Assembly: GCF_001499735.1 (NCBI RefSeq)
Contig: NZ_LN848257.1
Coordinates: 1,856,143-1,920,142, forward strand
DNA: 64,000 nucleotides
Reading direction: 5' to 3'
Source of the DNA: Thiocapsa sp. KS1
Lineage (GTDB): Bacteria; Pseudomonadota; Gammaproteobacteria; Chromatiales; Chromatiaceae
Shown here piece after piece: positions 1 through 8,962 of the stretch. The notes under the pieces were generated by a model. It saw only the letters and a program-made list of their open reading frames with translations, did no database searches and had not been told where the DNA came from. Each line of letters opens with the position of its first letter. Within the stretch, counting starts at the first letter, position 1. The translations under genes were made by a program, and so were the position numbers.

Positions 1-304
1 CGGCTTCAACCGGAGCGGCCTCGGCGGCAGGCGCGGCTTCGACCGGCGCAGCCTCGACGGCGGGAGCAGCCTCAACCGGAGCAGGCGCGGCAACCGGTGC
101 AACGGCAGCCGGCTCGACGGCCTTTCCGGACTCCCAAGCATTGCCGGGCAGAGAGAAGGCATAGAGATGCACGCCGAGCGCGATGACGAGAAGCGCGAAC
201 AGCATCGGCAGCAGCCAAACAGCCGGGTTGATAACCAACCAGATCCGGTAATCCCTTTGGCTGGGGCTGTAATTCATGACGTTACGGAAAGCTTCTTGGA
301 ACAC
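1..304 (-). CDS. pucA: Light-harvesting (LH2-type) alpha polypeptide, partial
   Basis: This is an antenna alpha subunit that binds bacteriochlorophyll in the intracytoplasmic membrane; its 3' end runs off the window. The reading begins VFQEAFRNVMNYSPSQRDYR and continues with IWLVINPAVW, one membrane helix and a His in ALGVHLY that would ligate B850 pigment. After the helix comes an unusually long Ala/Pro/Glu tail built from repeats of the type PVEAA. I chose the GTG at 304 because GGAGG lies 8 nt upstream. The ATG at 277 (MNYSPSQ) is an alternative and would give the short N-terminus usual for LH2 alpha chains. It follows pucB on the minus strand by 17 nt. LH2 rather than LH1 is inferred from the INPAVW motif. 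Confidence 0.85.
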   Translation of the reverse strand, partial: MFQEAFRNVMNYSPSQRDYRIWLVINPAVWLLPMLFALLVIALGVHLYAFSLPGNAWESGKAVEPAAVAPVAAPAPVEAAPAVEAAPVEAAPAAEAAPVEA

Positions 305-321
305 GGGTATGACCTCCTCGG

Positions 322-546
322 CTAAAACCAGGGGTTGCTCGCAATGACGAACAGATGCACGAGCGCTGCGATCCCGACGTACGCTGTGTAGGTAACCTTG
401 AACTGCTCGTGAAATTCTTTCGCTTGCTCCGGGGTCAGCCCGGACAGGCTCGTTTCCTGCTGCTGCTGCGCGACGACAGGCTTCGCCTGCGTGCGAGCTT
501 TACTGCCGCCGGTGGATGTTGCGGCGGGAGATTGCTGCCCAGCCAT
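322..546 (-). CDS. pucB: Light-harvesting (LH2-type) beta polypeptide
   Basis: The beta antenna subunit pairs with the alpha chain encoded directly downstream. The antenna core is at the C-terminal end: EFHEQF (His46), then a single membrane helix with ALVHLF (His64) and the terminal SNPWF. The 18-residue spacing of the two His residues is typical for LH beta chains. At 74 residues it is longer than the usual 45-50 because of a polar Gln/Ser/Thr-rich N-terminal extension of about 30 residues. AGGAGG lies 8 nt before the ATG. It is transcribed first in the pair, from the promoter at 687-730. Confidence 0.92.
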   Translation of the reverse strand: MAGQQSPAATSTGGSKARTQAKPVVAQQQQETSLSGLTPEQAKEFHEQFKVTYTAYVGIAALVHLFVIASNPWF

Positions 547-686
547 TGAGTTGGCCTCCTTACGGGTTGTGCCGAGGTCGCCGCCCAGAGTCTGTGCGAC
601 GGGGTACAGTTGGCGAAGACCGACGCGGGAGCGGCCCGCTCGGCGCGATGCATCGAAATACCGTGGGATCCACGTGTGATCCCGAG

Positions 687-730
687 TGTCATATTAGCTT
701 GACGCTCTCTAATGTCAATAAGATTTGACA
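687..730 (-). promoter_or_regulatory. puc promoter with PpsR/CrtJ-type boxes
   Basis: On the minus strand there is a near-consensus sigma70 promoter: TTGACA (718-713), a 16-nt spacer and TAATAT (696-691). Over the -35 lies a perfect TGT-N12-ACA palindrome (713-730). Over the -10 lies a second copy at 687-704 with one mismatch (TGT-N12-ACG). TGT-N12-ACA is the known site of the photosynthesis repressor PpsR/CrtJ, and pairs of such boxes in puc, crt and bch promoters are established. Binding here is inferred. The 5' leader to pucB would be roughly 135 nt. Confidence 0.75.
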
Positions 731-1058
731 CATGAACGGCAGGGGCAATGCAGGGTCGGCCTGCCGTCAGCCTTTGTGTGGCGGATTTCGCGAGGTTCCC
801 TTGAGGGAGACTGTCGTGAGGTATTGAGAGAGCGGATGCGTTGCGATCCTTTGCAAACTATTGAGCGTCCATGCAGCGGCGCAGGCTGATCGTTCGCACT
901 TTGTCTGCGGGCCGAGAAACCGGCCGATCTGCGGTTCGGCCCTCGCCGGGGTGCCCGTCGAGGGTTTCACCGAAAACCTGGAACGCGCGTAAAGACTCGA
1001 TCCACCTGCCTTTTGCGCGGAGGCAGAAGGCAGGAAGCTGGCGGCCGGCGGCCGAACG
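731..1058. other. Intergenic, no gene seen
   Basis: No open frame here shows a recognisable product or a ribosome-binding site. A modest inverted repeat (CCTGCCTT at 1005-1012 with AAGGCAGG at 1027-1034) lies just past the sufSE stop codon and could be a weak terminator, but it lacks a T-run. Confidence 0.5.
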
Positions 1059-2813
1059 CTAACGCACCAACCCGGCGGCGATCTGCCGAATCCGCTCGAC
1101 CATGGCGACCAGACCGTTGCGGCGGGTCATGCTGAGGTGCTCGTCGAGGCCGAGTCGGCCGAAGAAGGCCTGCGCATCGAAGGCGAGGATGGCACCGGCC
1201 TTTTGGCCGGAGTAGAGCTGCTGCAGGAGGGCAATGAGGCCGCGGACGATGTTGGCGTCGCTGTCGGCCAAGAACTCGATAACGTCTCGCGTGCCGGGGC
1301 GCACTCGGGCCGCCAGATGGACACGACTCTGGCAACCGGGCACGAAGTTCTCCGGGGTCTTCAGGGCATCCGGCATTGGCGTCAGGCGCTCGCCGAGATC
1401 CATGATCTGCTGATGGCGCATCGGCCAATCGGGGAGAAGCTCGAAGATCTCGGCGATTTCGTCGGCGGCCGACTCGGGCGAAGCGGCGACTGCGGCCGGA
1501 TAGCGGATCTCGGCGGGAGGCGTGTCGGCCGAAACCTTCCGTACGGTCGCATCGCGGACGCCTGCGACGATCTCGGCGAGCGCATCGGCGAGCCGCTCCA
1601 CCTCGGCCTGGGTGTTGTAGACACCGAAGGAGGCCCGCGCGGTCGAGGCGATGCCTAGGCGGTCCATCAGCGGCTGGCAGCAATGGTGGCCGGTGCGGAT
1701 GCAGATACCGCGCAGATCGAGCTGCATGCCGATATCCAGGGTGCCGATCGGCGGATCGACCATGACCCAGGAGACCACGGCGGCCTTGTGCGGGGCAGTG
1801 CCTTTGATCTCGAGACCGGGGATCGCGGACAGTCGCTCGGTGGCCAACCGCAGAAGACGCTGCTCGTGCGCGCCGATCCGCTCGAATCCGACCCCTTCGA
1901 GCCACTCGATGGCCGCGGCCAGACCGACCGCGCCCGCGATATGGGGCGTGCCGGCCTCGAACTTGTTCGGAATCTGCGCGTAGGTCGTCTTCTCGAAGGT
2001 GACCTGCTCGATCATGTCGCCGCCGCCCTGGTACGGCGGCATCGCCTCCAGCAGGACACGCTTCCCGTAGAGCACCCCCATGCCGGTCGGCCCGTAGAGC
2101 TTGTGTCCGGAGAAGGCGTAAAAATCGGCATCCAGCGCCTGAACATCGGTCGCACCGTGGGCGACCCACTGGGCGCCGTCGATCAGGGCCAAGGCTCCCG
2201 CCGCGTGTGCCTCGTCGATGATTGTCTTGACCGGATTGATCGTTCCGAGCGCGTTGGAGACGTGGTTGACCGCGACCAGCCGGGTGCGCGACGAGAGCAG
2301 GCGACGATAAGCATCCATGTCGAGCTCGCCGGCATCGTCGATCGGGATGACGCGGATGCGCGCACCCGTAGCCTCGCAGGCCATCTGCCAAGGAACGATG
2401 TTGGAGTGATGTTCCAGGTTCGAGAGGATGATCTCGTCGCCGGGCTTCAGATTGGCCCGACCCCAGGAGGCGGCGACCAGATTGATGGATTCGGTCGTCC
2501 CGCGCGTGAAGAGACACTCGACCGGCTCGGCGGCGTGCAGGAAGTGCGCGACCATCTCGCGCGCGTAGTCGTGCATCCGGGTGGCGTTGCGCGAGAGTTG
2601 GTAGACGCCGCGATGGATGTTGGCGTGGTATTGCTGGTGATAGTCGCTCACCGCCTGGATGACCTGCAGCGGCTGCTGGGTGCTCGCGGCATTGTCCAGG
2701 TAGGCCAACGGCTGATCGTGCACCCGGGTTGCGAGGATCGGAAACTGGGCGCGCAGGGCCGTCAGGTCCAAGGGCACGGAGGGTGCGGGGGTCGGTGAGA
2801 GTCGCGGAGTCAT
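1059..2813 (-). CDS. sufS: SufS-SufE fusion: cysteine desulfurase with sulfur-acceptor domain
   Basis: Residues 1 to about 420 are a SufS-type class V aminotransferase that releases sulfur from cysteine for Fe-S cluster assembly. Visible are EHHSN (His135/136), IDGAQ, the PLP lysine K238 in SGHKLYGP, and the catalytic cysteine C378 in RTGHHCC. After a linker rich in Ala/Pro, residues from about 450 form a SufE domain with its acceptor cysteine C494 in PGCQS. SufS and SufE are usually separate proteins, so this is a natural fusion of enzyme and acceptor. I chose the start at MTPRLSPT because longer readings run into glgA. Its start lies 7 nt after the glgA stop. No sufBCD genes are adjacent. 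Confidence 0.92.
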   Translation of the reverse strand: MTPRLSPTPAPSVPLDLTALRAQFPILATRVHDQPLAYLDNAASTQQPLQVIQAVSDYHQQYHANIHRGVYQLSRNATRMHDYAREMVAHFLHAAEPVECLFTRGTTESINLVAASWGRANLKPGDEIILSNLEHHSNIVPWQMACEATGARIRVIPIDDAGELDMDAYRRLLSSRTRLVAVNHVSNALGTINPVKTIIDEAHAAGALALIDGAQWVAHGATDVQALDADFYAFSGHKLYGPTGMGVLYGKRVLLEAMPPYQGGGDMIEQVTFEKTTYAQIPNKFEAGTPHIAGAVGLAAAIEWLEGVGFERIGAHEQRLLRLATERLSAIPGLEIKGTAPHKAAVVSWVMVDPPIGTLDIGMQLDLRGICIRTGHHCCQPLMDRLGIASTARASFGVYNTQAEVERLADALAEIVAGVRDATVRKVSADTPPAEIRYPAAVAASPESAADEIAEIFELLPDWPMRHQQIMDLGERLTPMPDALKTPENFVPGCQSRVHLAARVRPGTRDVIEFLADSDANIVRGLIALLQQLYSGQKAGAILAFDAQAFFGRLGLDEHLSMTRRNGLVAMVERIRQIAAGLVR

Positions 2814-2820
2814 CGTCGGT

Positions 2821-4290
2821 TCAGTGCACTCGGATATGGCTGTAGATGTCCAGGTACTGACGTGCCGGTCGACCCCATGAGCGGTCGACACGCATCCCGT
2901 TGATCTGCAACTGGCGAAAGTACGCGGGGTGATTCCGCCACAGATCGATCGCACGCTCCATGGCGGCGGCCAGGGCGGACTCGGTCAGGTCGTCGAAGAG
3001 ATAGCCGTTGCGCTCCTCGAAGGGACGATCCGAGTAGTTGGCATCGAAGACCGTATCGGCGAGCCCCCCGACACGCCGCGCGATCGGGACAACGCCGTAC
3101 TTCATCGCGATCATCTGAGTCAACCCGCAGGGCTCGTAGATGCTCGGGATGAGGATCATGTCCGCGCCTGCATAGATGAGATGGGACAACTCCTCGTCGT
3201 ACGCAAGGACCAGACGGCAATCCGGGTGCCCTTCCGTGTCCTCCTGGAGGCGCCGGAACTGCTCGGCGACCGCCGGATCGAGCGCGGCCCCGAGGAGCGC
3301 GAGCTGACAGTCGAGCGCGCAGGCGTGCGCGATGCCGAACCGCAGGAGGTGCACGCCCTTCTGATAGTCGAGCCGGCTGACCACGGCCACGATGGGCTTC
3401 TCGGCCTGGACGAGGCCCAAATAGGCGCGCAAGGCCCGCCGATTGGCCTCCTTGCCGTCGAGCCGGTCGGCATCGAAGGGCTCCGGGATGTGCCGATCGG
3501 TCGCGGGGTTCCAGACCGCATCGTCGATGCCGTTCAGCACGCCTCCGAACTTGCCGTCGTGGGTCTTGAGGACATCCTGAAGCCCCATCCCCTGCTCGGT
3601 GTTCTGGATCTCCCAGGCATAGCGCGGCGAGACCGTGTTGACGAAGTTGGAGAAGACGATCCCGCCCTTCATGAGATTCACGGCGCTCGGGTTGGCGGGA
3701 TCCCGGAGACGGTCCGGCGTCATGAGTCGCGCCGGATCCAGGCCGACCTGACGCAGGATGGCTTCGCCCACGACACCCTGGTAGCCGAGGTTGTGCAGGC
3801 TATAGCAGACGCGGACATCCGTCAGACCCAGCCGCTGGTACATCTCGAACAAGAGGACGGGCACCAGCGCGGTCTGCCAATCGTGACAATGGATGACGTC
3901 CGGGCGCCTGCCCGAGATCAGCATGAATTCCAGCACGGCCCGACAGAAGAAGGCGAAGCGATCCGCATCGTCCGCCTCGCCGTAGATGCGCCCGCGCTGA
4001 AAGAACCGATGGGGCGAGTCGGCCTCGATGAAGAAGCAGGTGATCCCGTCGACCTCGCCCGAATCCACCCGACAGTCGATCCACCGATCGAAATAGGGAA
4101 CGCGCAGATCCCGGTAGACCTCGTGGCGCCCCTCGATCAGATCATGACGCACCGAATCGTAACCCGGCAAAAAGACCTCGACCTCTTGCCCGAGCGCCAG
4201 AAGCTCGCGCGAGAGCCCGTGCACGACATCCCCGAGCCCGCCGGCCTTCGCGATCGGCGCACACTCGGCGCTGACCATGGCGATATACAT
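2821..4290 (-). CDS. glgA: Glycogen synthase
   Basis: This GT5-family glucosyltransferase elongates alpha-1,4-glucan from ADP-glucose in the cytoplasm. The N-terminal ADP-glucose-binding motif KAGGLGDV starts at Lys15. The C-terminal Rossmann half carries VSRLDYQKG and the segment PSIYEPCGLTQMIAMKYG typical of the nucleotide-sugar site. At 489 residues it has the usual length. It lies upstream of sufSE on the same strand with a 7-nt gap, so the two may be co-transcribed although their functions are unrelated. Confidence 0.95.
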   Translation of the reverse strand: MYIAMVSAECAPIAKAGGLGDVVHGLSRELLALGQEVEVFLPGYDSVRHDLIEGRHEVYRDLRVPYFDRWIDCRVDSGEVDGITCFFIEADSPHRFFQRGRIYGEADDADRFAFFCRAVLEFMLISGRRPDVIHCHDWQTALVPVLLFEMYQRLGLTDVRVCYSLHNLGYQGVVGEAILRQVGLDPARLMTPDRLRDPANPSAVNLMKGGIVFSNFVNTVSPRYAWEIQNTEQGMGLQDVLKTHDGKFGGVLNGIDDAVWNPATDRHIPEPFDADRLDGKEANRRALRAYLGLVQAEKPIVAVVSRLDYQKGVHLLRFGIAHACALDCQLALLGAALDPAVAEQFRRLQEDTEGHPDCRLVLAYDEELSHLIYAGADMILIPSIYEPCGLTQMIAMKYGVVPIARRVGGLADTVFDANYSDRPFEERNGYLFDDLTESALAAAMERAIDLWRNHPAYFRQLQINGMRVDRSWGRPARQYLDIYSHIRVH

Positions 4291-4405
4291 AAGACATTTC
4301 CCCTATCGGTCTTTGTGTTCTCGGCGATGCCGATATCAGCGCTCCCGCGTGCGCAATATGGCCCGCACGAGGCATCCGGACTCGCCTGAGCCCTCGGGGA
4401 CAGGC

Positions 4406-5821
4406 TCAGTCGTTCCCGCCGCGCGCCGCGATATAGGCCAGTGCCTTGTCGATACGACGCAGCGTCGCGTCCTTGCCGACCAGCCGCAGGGTCTCGTCGA
4501 TGCCGGGCGAGGCCGCGCGACCGACGATGGCGACGCGCAGGGGCTGGGCGACCTTGCCCATGTTGGTCCCCAGCTCCTCGGCGATCCCTTCCACGACGTG
4601 TTTGAGCCCCTCGAGCGTCCAATCCTCGTAGGCCATCAGCTCGAAGGCGGTGCGCAGACGCTCGAGCCCTTCGCGCGCCACCAGACGCAGATGCTTCTTG
4701 GCGGATGCCTCGTCGAACGTCTCGAAGTCGCGATAGAAAAAGGCACTGATCTCGGCCAGCTCGGTCAGGGTCTTGGCGCGCGCGGCCTGAGCCTTGACGA
4801 CCTCGATCAGATCGGGGCCGGTCGCGGGGTCGATGTCGAGCCGACCCATGTGCGGGCTGAGCAGACGGGCGATCCGCGCCGGATCGGCATGATGCAGATA
4901 CTGCTGATTCAACCAATCGAGCTTGTCGGTGTTGAACGCCGAGGCCGCCTTGTTGACGTCCCCGATCTCGAAGAGGTTGATCATCTCCTCCACCGAGAAG
5001 AGCTCCTGATCGCCGTGGGACCACCCCAGACGGACCAGATAATTGAGCAGTGCCTCGGGCAGATAGCCCTGATCGCGATAGGCGATGACGCTCACCGCAC
5101 CGTGACGCTTGGACAGACGCGCCCCGTCGTCGCCGAGGATCATGGGCACATGGGCGTAGCGCGGCGGCTCGTGGCCGAGCGCACGCAGGATGTTGATCTG
5201 GCGCGGCGTGTTGTTCAGATGATCGTCGCCGCGGATGACATGGGTGATGCCCATATCCGCGTCGTCCACCACCACGCTCAGGTTGTAGGTGGGCGCACCG
5301 TCGCTGCGTCGGATGACCAAGTCGTCCAACTCGGCGTTGGCGAAGACGACCCGTCCTCGGATCATGTCGTCGACGACCACGACGCCGTCGGCGGGGTTCT
5401 TGAAGCGGATGACGTGCGGCGCGTTCGGATCGACCTCGTGGCCGCGACAATGGCCGTCGTAGCGCGGCTTCAAGCGCTGCTCCATCTGGTCCTCGCGCAG
5501 TTTTTCCAGGCGCTCCTTGGAGCAGACGCAGCGATAGGCCAGCCCCTTGGCCAGCAGCTCGTCGATCACGGCGTTGTACCGATCGAAGCGCTGGGTTTGG
5601 TAGAAGGGCCCCTCGTCGTAGTCCAACCCGAGCCAGGTCATGCCCTCGAGGATGGCATTCACCGACTCGGCCGTCGAGCGTTCCAGGTCCGTATCCTCGA
5701 TCCGCAGCACGAACTGCCCGCCGTGCTTGCGCGCGAAAAGATAGCTGAAGAGCGCCGTGCGGGCGCCTCCGACGTGCAGATAACCGGTAGGGGACGGGGC
5801 GAATCGGGTACGGACGGTCAT
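4406..5821 (-). CDS. gltX: Glutamyl-tRNA synthetase
   Basis: This class I aminoacyl-tRNA synthetase charges tRNA-Glu. The HIGH-type signature [13 protein letters not shown] is at residues 7-19, and the KMSKS-type loop reads ARLSKRHG in the middle of the protein. A cysteine-containing insertion ([10 protein letters not shown]) follows the Rossmann fold, and an all-helical anticodon-binding region ends the protein. The length of 471 residues is normal. The supply of Glu-tRNA also feeds the C5 route to tetrapyrroles, so the gene matters for bacteriochlorophyll synthesis. Confidence 0.96.
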   Translation of the reverse strand: MTVRTRFAPSPTGYLHVGGARTALFSYLFARKHGGQFVLRIEDTDLERSTAESVNAILEGMTWLGLDYDEGPFYQTQRFDRYNAVIDELLAKGLAYRCVCSKERLEKLREDQMEQRLKPRYDGHCRGHEVDPNAPHVIRFKNPADGVVVVDDMIRGRVVFANAELDDLVIRRSDGAPTYNLSVVVDDADMGITHVIRGDDHLNNTPRQINILRALGHEPPRYAHVPMILGDDGARLSKRHGAVSVIAYRDQGYLPEALLNYLVRLGWSHGDQELFSVEEMINLFEIGDVNKAASAFNTDKLDWLNQQYLHHADPARIARLLSPHMGRLDIDPATGPDLIEVVKAQAARAKTLTELAEISAFFYRDFETFDEASAKKHLRLVAREGLERLRTAFELMAYEDWTLEGLKHVVEGIAEELGTNMGKVAQPLRVAIVGRAASPGIDETLRLVGKDATLRRIDKALAYIAARGGND

Positions 5822-5964
5822 GGGCTTCCGGATCGGTTGAGTGGGACGCGTGGCGGCGATTCTAACAGAGCCCCTTCGACCTGCCCGCTTGTTCGCTCGG
5901 GTTCTGATCTCGCTGTGTCGGGCTCACCTTGTTCAATCGAGCGGCCTTCGGTTATGTTCGCGCC

Positions 5965-6345
5965 ATGAGATTCTCCGAAGCAGACGGCAGCAGCGGTCAA
6001 CTGATCGACGCCTACGGGAAGGACGGGGTCCTGATCGGGGGGCGACGCTTTACCCGAGGGCTGATCGTGACGCCGAGCCGGGTCGAAGAGGGCTGGGGTC
6101 CGGCATACCCCGCCGATTTGACGGTCGAGCACCTGGATGCGCTGATCGCGATCGACCCGGAAACCCGGGTGATCGTGCTCGGGACCGGCGCGACACAAGT
6201 GTTCCCCGATCCGGCGCTTTATTTTGCCGTGATCGGGCGCGGCGTCGGATTCGAGGTCATGGATACGGGTGCGGCCTGCCGGACCTACAATATCTTGGTT
6301 TCGGAAGGACGGCGCGTCGTCGCGGGTCTACTGCCCTGGCGCTGA
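5965..6345 (+). CDS. Mth938-like domain protein
   Basis: This 126-residue protein belongs to the Mth938/DUF498 family, whose eukaryotic relative NDUFAF3 helps assemble complex I; the bacterial role is unclear. Family features seen are GGRRFTRGLIVTPSRV, the core VIVLGTGATQVFPDP, and near the C-terminus DTGAACRTYNILVSEGRRV. I chose ATG 5965 (MRFSEADG) because homologous sequence begins there. It is divergent from gltX and precedes the ABC-transporter cluster by 180 nt. Confidence 0.75.
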   Translation: MRFSEADGSSGQLIDAYGKDGVLIGGRRFTRGLIVTPSRVEEGWGPAYPADLTVEHLDALIAIDPETRVIVLGTGATQVFPDPALYFAVIGRGVGFEVMDTGAACRTYNILVSEGRRVVAGLLPWR

Positions 6346-6525
6346 GCCGCGTCCGGCGTGATCAATGCGGCCTCGGCAATGCTTCGCGTTCGGCGCGGTC
6401 CGCGAAAATCGGAGTCGACTCGGTTCAGGTCTTTGTATTCGGTTCTTCGGGTTCGAACCTTAACCGCCGCATGGCGGCTCACCGCTTGCTCGATCGTCAT
6501 CGCATCATCCGGAGCGCTCTAACCC

Positions 6526-7224
6526 ATGGATCGACAGATCGTTCTTTCCGTCCTCGGCGTCGCCGTCCTCGGCTTCTTGGGTGTTCTTCTCCTCATGCCC
6601 GCGTCCATCGAGGACGGCCCGGATCGCTTGCCTTGGCGCGTGACACAGGACGTCGCCGGGCGCACGCAGGTCTTCGGCTTCACCATTGGCGAGACCACGC
6701 TGGCGGAGGTCCGTGTCCTGTTCGGCGAGGACGGCAAGGTCAACCTCTTCCAAGACGCAACGCAGGCCGACCCCTACGGTGTGGAGGCATTCTTCGACCA
6801 GATTCATCTCCAGCGCCTGCGCGCGGATTTCGTGATGACGCTCGACGTCGATCAGGACTCGCTCGCCGCCATGTACGAGCGCGGCCTGCGGATCAGCCAG
6901 GTCGGCAGCGGCAGCCGCAAGGTCAAGCTCGACCCGGCCGATGTCGAGACCCTGTCCGCCCGCCCGATCCGATCCATCAGCTATCTTCCGAAGGCCAAGT
7001 TGGACAACGACCTGATCGAACAACGCTTCGGCACACCCGATCTGCATCTGACCGAGCCCGAGACCGAGATCGTCCATTGGCTCTACCCGGAACGCGGGAT
7101 GGACATCGGCCGCAGTCCCAACGGGACCGTGGTCATTCAGTACGTCAACCCGGACGACTTCGACCGACTCCTGAAACCCCTGCAGGACGCCGTCCCGAGC
7201 GAGGAAACGCCTCCGGAGACCTGA
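6526..7224 (+). CDS. Membrane-anchored hypothetical protein
   Basis: I do not recognise a named family. The 232-residue protein starts with one hydrophobic segment (about residues 5-25, IVLSVLGVAVLGFLGVLLL), consistent with a membrane anchor and a periplasmic body. The body is mixed alpha/beta with no cysteines and no obvious catalytic motif. It ends 2 nt before the substrate-binding protein gene, so it is probably translated with the ABC importer and may be an accessory to it. Confidence 0.7.
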   Translation: MDRQIVLSVLGVAVLGFLGVLLLMPASIEDGPDRLPWRVTQDVAGRTQVFGFTIGETTLAEVRVLFGEDGKVNLFQDATQADPYGVEAFFDQIHLQRLRADFVMTLDVDQDSLAAMYERGLRISQVGSGSRKVKLDPADVETLSARPIRSISYLPKAKLDNDLIEQRFGTPDLHLTEPETEIVHWLYPERGMDIGRSPNGTVVIQYVNPDDFDRLLKPLQDAVPSEETPPET

Positions 7225-7226
7225 GC

Positions 7227-8225
7227 ATGTCGAAGCACGCTGTTATCCTCGCCCTGGCCTTGGCCTGCCTCGCCTGCGCCGGATCGACGACGGCCGTCGA
7301 GCCGACCAAGATCCGTTTCGTCACCGACTGGAAGGCGCAGGCCCCGCAAGGCGGCTTCTACCAGGCCAAGGCGCTCGGGCTCTATGCTGCGCAAGGGCTG
7401 GATGTCGAGATCATCCAAGGCGGTCCCTCGGTCAATGTCCCCTTGCTCCTGGGGTCCAACGAGGTCGATTTCGGGATCGGCTCCAACAGCTTTATCCCGC
7501 TCAACATCGTCGCGGCCGGGATTCCGGCGACCGCGGTCGCGGCCATCTTCCAGAAGGATCCGCAGGTCCTGATCACCCACCTGCGCGAGGACATCCGCTC
7601 GATCGCCGACATGAAGGGCAAGCCGATCATGATCTCGGATGCCGGCGTCGGCAGCCATTGGATCTGGTTGAAGGCCAAATTCGGCTTCACGGATCGGCAG
7701 ATCCGCAAGTACACCTACAACCTCGCCCCCTTTCTCGCCGATCCGCGAGCGATCCAGCAGGGTTATGTCACCAGCGAGCCCTACGAGATCGCGAAGGCGA
7801 GCGGGATCGCGCCGCAGGTCTTCCTCATGGCCGACGAGGACTACCCCTCCTACGGGACGCTCATCCTGGCCTCCGATCGCCGCATCCAAGCCAACCCGGA
7901 ACAGGTGCGGGCCTTCGTCGCCGCTTCCGTCGCCGGATGGAAGGACTATCTCACCGGCGACCCGACGCCCGGCAACAGCCTGATCAAGGCCGACAACCCG
8001 GACATGACCGACGATGTGCTGCTGCACGCCATCGCCGAGATGAACCGCTACCGTCTCGCCACCGCGGGGGATGCCGAGACCGCCGGGATCGGCGTCATGA
8101 CAGAGACACGCTGGCAGGCCTTTTTCGAGACCATGGCCGCGGACGGGCTGTATCCGGCGAGTCTGGATTGGCGGCGCGCATTCTCGCTCGACTTCCTCCC
8201 GCCTGCGGTTACGCCGAAACCGTGA
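7227..8225 (+). CDS. ABC transporter substrate-binding protein, NMT1/SsuA-like
   Basis: This periplasmic binding protein belongs to the NMT1/THI5/SsuA group. A signal peptide (MSKHAVILALALACLACAG, with a possible lipobox) precedes the mature domain, which opens with IRFVTDWKAQAPQGGFYQAKALGLY, resembling binders of thiamine precursors, nitrate or sulfonates. GGPSVNVPLLLGSNEVDFGIG is the ligand-cleft region typical of the group. The substrate cannot be fixed from sequence. The stop overlaps the ATPase start (GTGA), so the genes are translationally coupled. Confidence 0.85.
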   Translation: MSKHAVILALALACLACAGSTTAVEPTKIRFVTDWKAQAPQGGFYQAKALGLYAAQGLDVEIIQGGPSVNVPLLLGSNEVDFGIGSNSFIPLNIVAAGIPATAVAAIFQKDPQVLITHLREDIRSIADMKGKPIMISDAGVGSHWIWLKAKFGFTDRQIRKYTYNLAPFLADPRAIQQGYVTSEPYEIAKASGIAPQVFLMADEDYPSYGTLILASDRRIQANPEQVRAFVAASVAGWKDYLTGDPTPGNSLIKADNPDMTDDVLLHAIAEMNRYRLATAGDAETAGIGVMTETRWQAFFETMAADGLYPASLDWRRAFSLDFLPPAVTPKP

Positions 8226-8962
8226 GCGGCGATCTCCGCCTCGATCGACTGGCGAAGACCTTCCCCAACGGCACAGCGGCGCTGGAGGAACTGAGCGCCG
8301 ACATTGCGGCCGGCGCCTTCGTCTCCCTGCTCGGCCCCTCCGGATGCGGCAAGAGCACGGTGCTGAGGCTCATCGCCGGCCTGGAGGAGCCGACGCGGGG
8401 TCGGGTCGACTGGCCGCAGACACGCGGCTCGCTCGGCTTCATCTTCCAGGAGCCGACCCTCATGGCCTGGGCAAGTGCGGCCAAGAACGCCGCCTTGCCG
8501 TTGGAGCTCGCGGGTGCTCCGCGCAGCGAGGCGCACGCACGCGCCTGTGCCGCACTGGCCAAGGTCGGTCTGGAGGGATTCGCCAATGCCCTGCCCCGCG
8601 AGCTGTCGGGCGGCATGCGCATGCGTGTCTCGATCGCGCGCGCATTGGTCGCCGAGCCCGAGGTGCTGCTGATGGACGAGCCTTTCGCCGCACTCGACGA
8701 GTTCACGCGGAGCAAGCTCAACGACGATCTGCTGCGTCTCTGGGCCGAGCGTCGGTTTACCGGGATCTTCGTGACCCACTCGGTCTTCGAGGCCGTCTAT
8801 CTGTCGCAGCGGATCTTGATCCTGAGCGGGCGTCCGGGCCGTTTGATCGCCGATATCGAGAACCCCGCACCCTACCCGCGCGCGTCCGGCTATCGGACCT
8901 CCCCCGAGTTCAATGCGACCGCGCGCGAGATCCTGAAGGCACTGGAGGACCGGGCAGCATGA
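8222..8962 (+). CDS. ABC transporter ATP-binding protein (SsuB/TauB type)
   Basis: This is the nucleotide-binding subunit of the importer. The Walker A is GPSGCGKST, the Q-loop is FIFQEPTLMAWASA, the signature is LSGGMRMRVSIARAL, the Walker B is LLMDEPFAALDEFTR and the switch His is in FVTHSVFEAV. The start is GTG 8222, overlapping the stop of the binding protein by 4 nt, and the stop overlaps the permease ATG by 4 nt. Its length of 246 residues is normal for the nitrate/sulfonate/taurine class. Confidence 0.93.
   Translation: MSGDLRLDRLAKTFPNGTAALEELSADIAAGAFVSLLGPSGCGKSTVLRLIAGLEEPTRGRVDWPQTRGSLGFIFQEPTLMAWASAAKNAALPLELAGAPRSEAHARACAALAKVGLEGFANALPRELSGGMRMRVSIARALVAEPEVLLMDEPFAALDEFTRSKLNDDLLRLWAERRFTGIFVTHSVFEAVYLSQRILILSGRPGRLIADIENPAPYPRASGYRTSPEFNATAREILKALEDRAA

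Noticed and set aside
1005..1034. Hairpin after sufSE as a terminator
   Set aside because: The stem is only 8 bp with a 14-nt loop and has no T-run; mentioned only as a weak possibility.
967..2517. 516-codon minus-strand frame over the sufSE gene
   Set aside because: It is Arg/Pro-rich shadow sequence in another frame of sufSE with no domain similarity.
5841..7226. Long plus-strand frame leading into the ABC binding protein
   Set aside because: Only the part from ATG 7227 is protein-like (signal peptide and NMT1-type domain). The rest is an alternate frame of the Mth938 and hypothetical genes.
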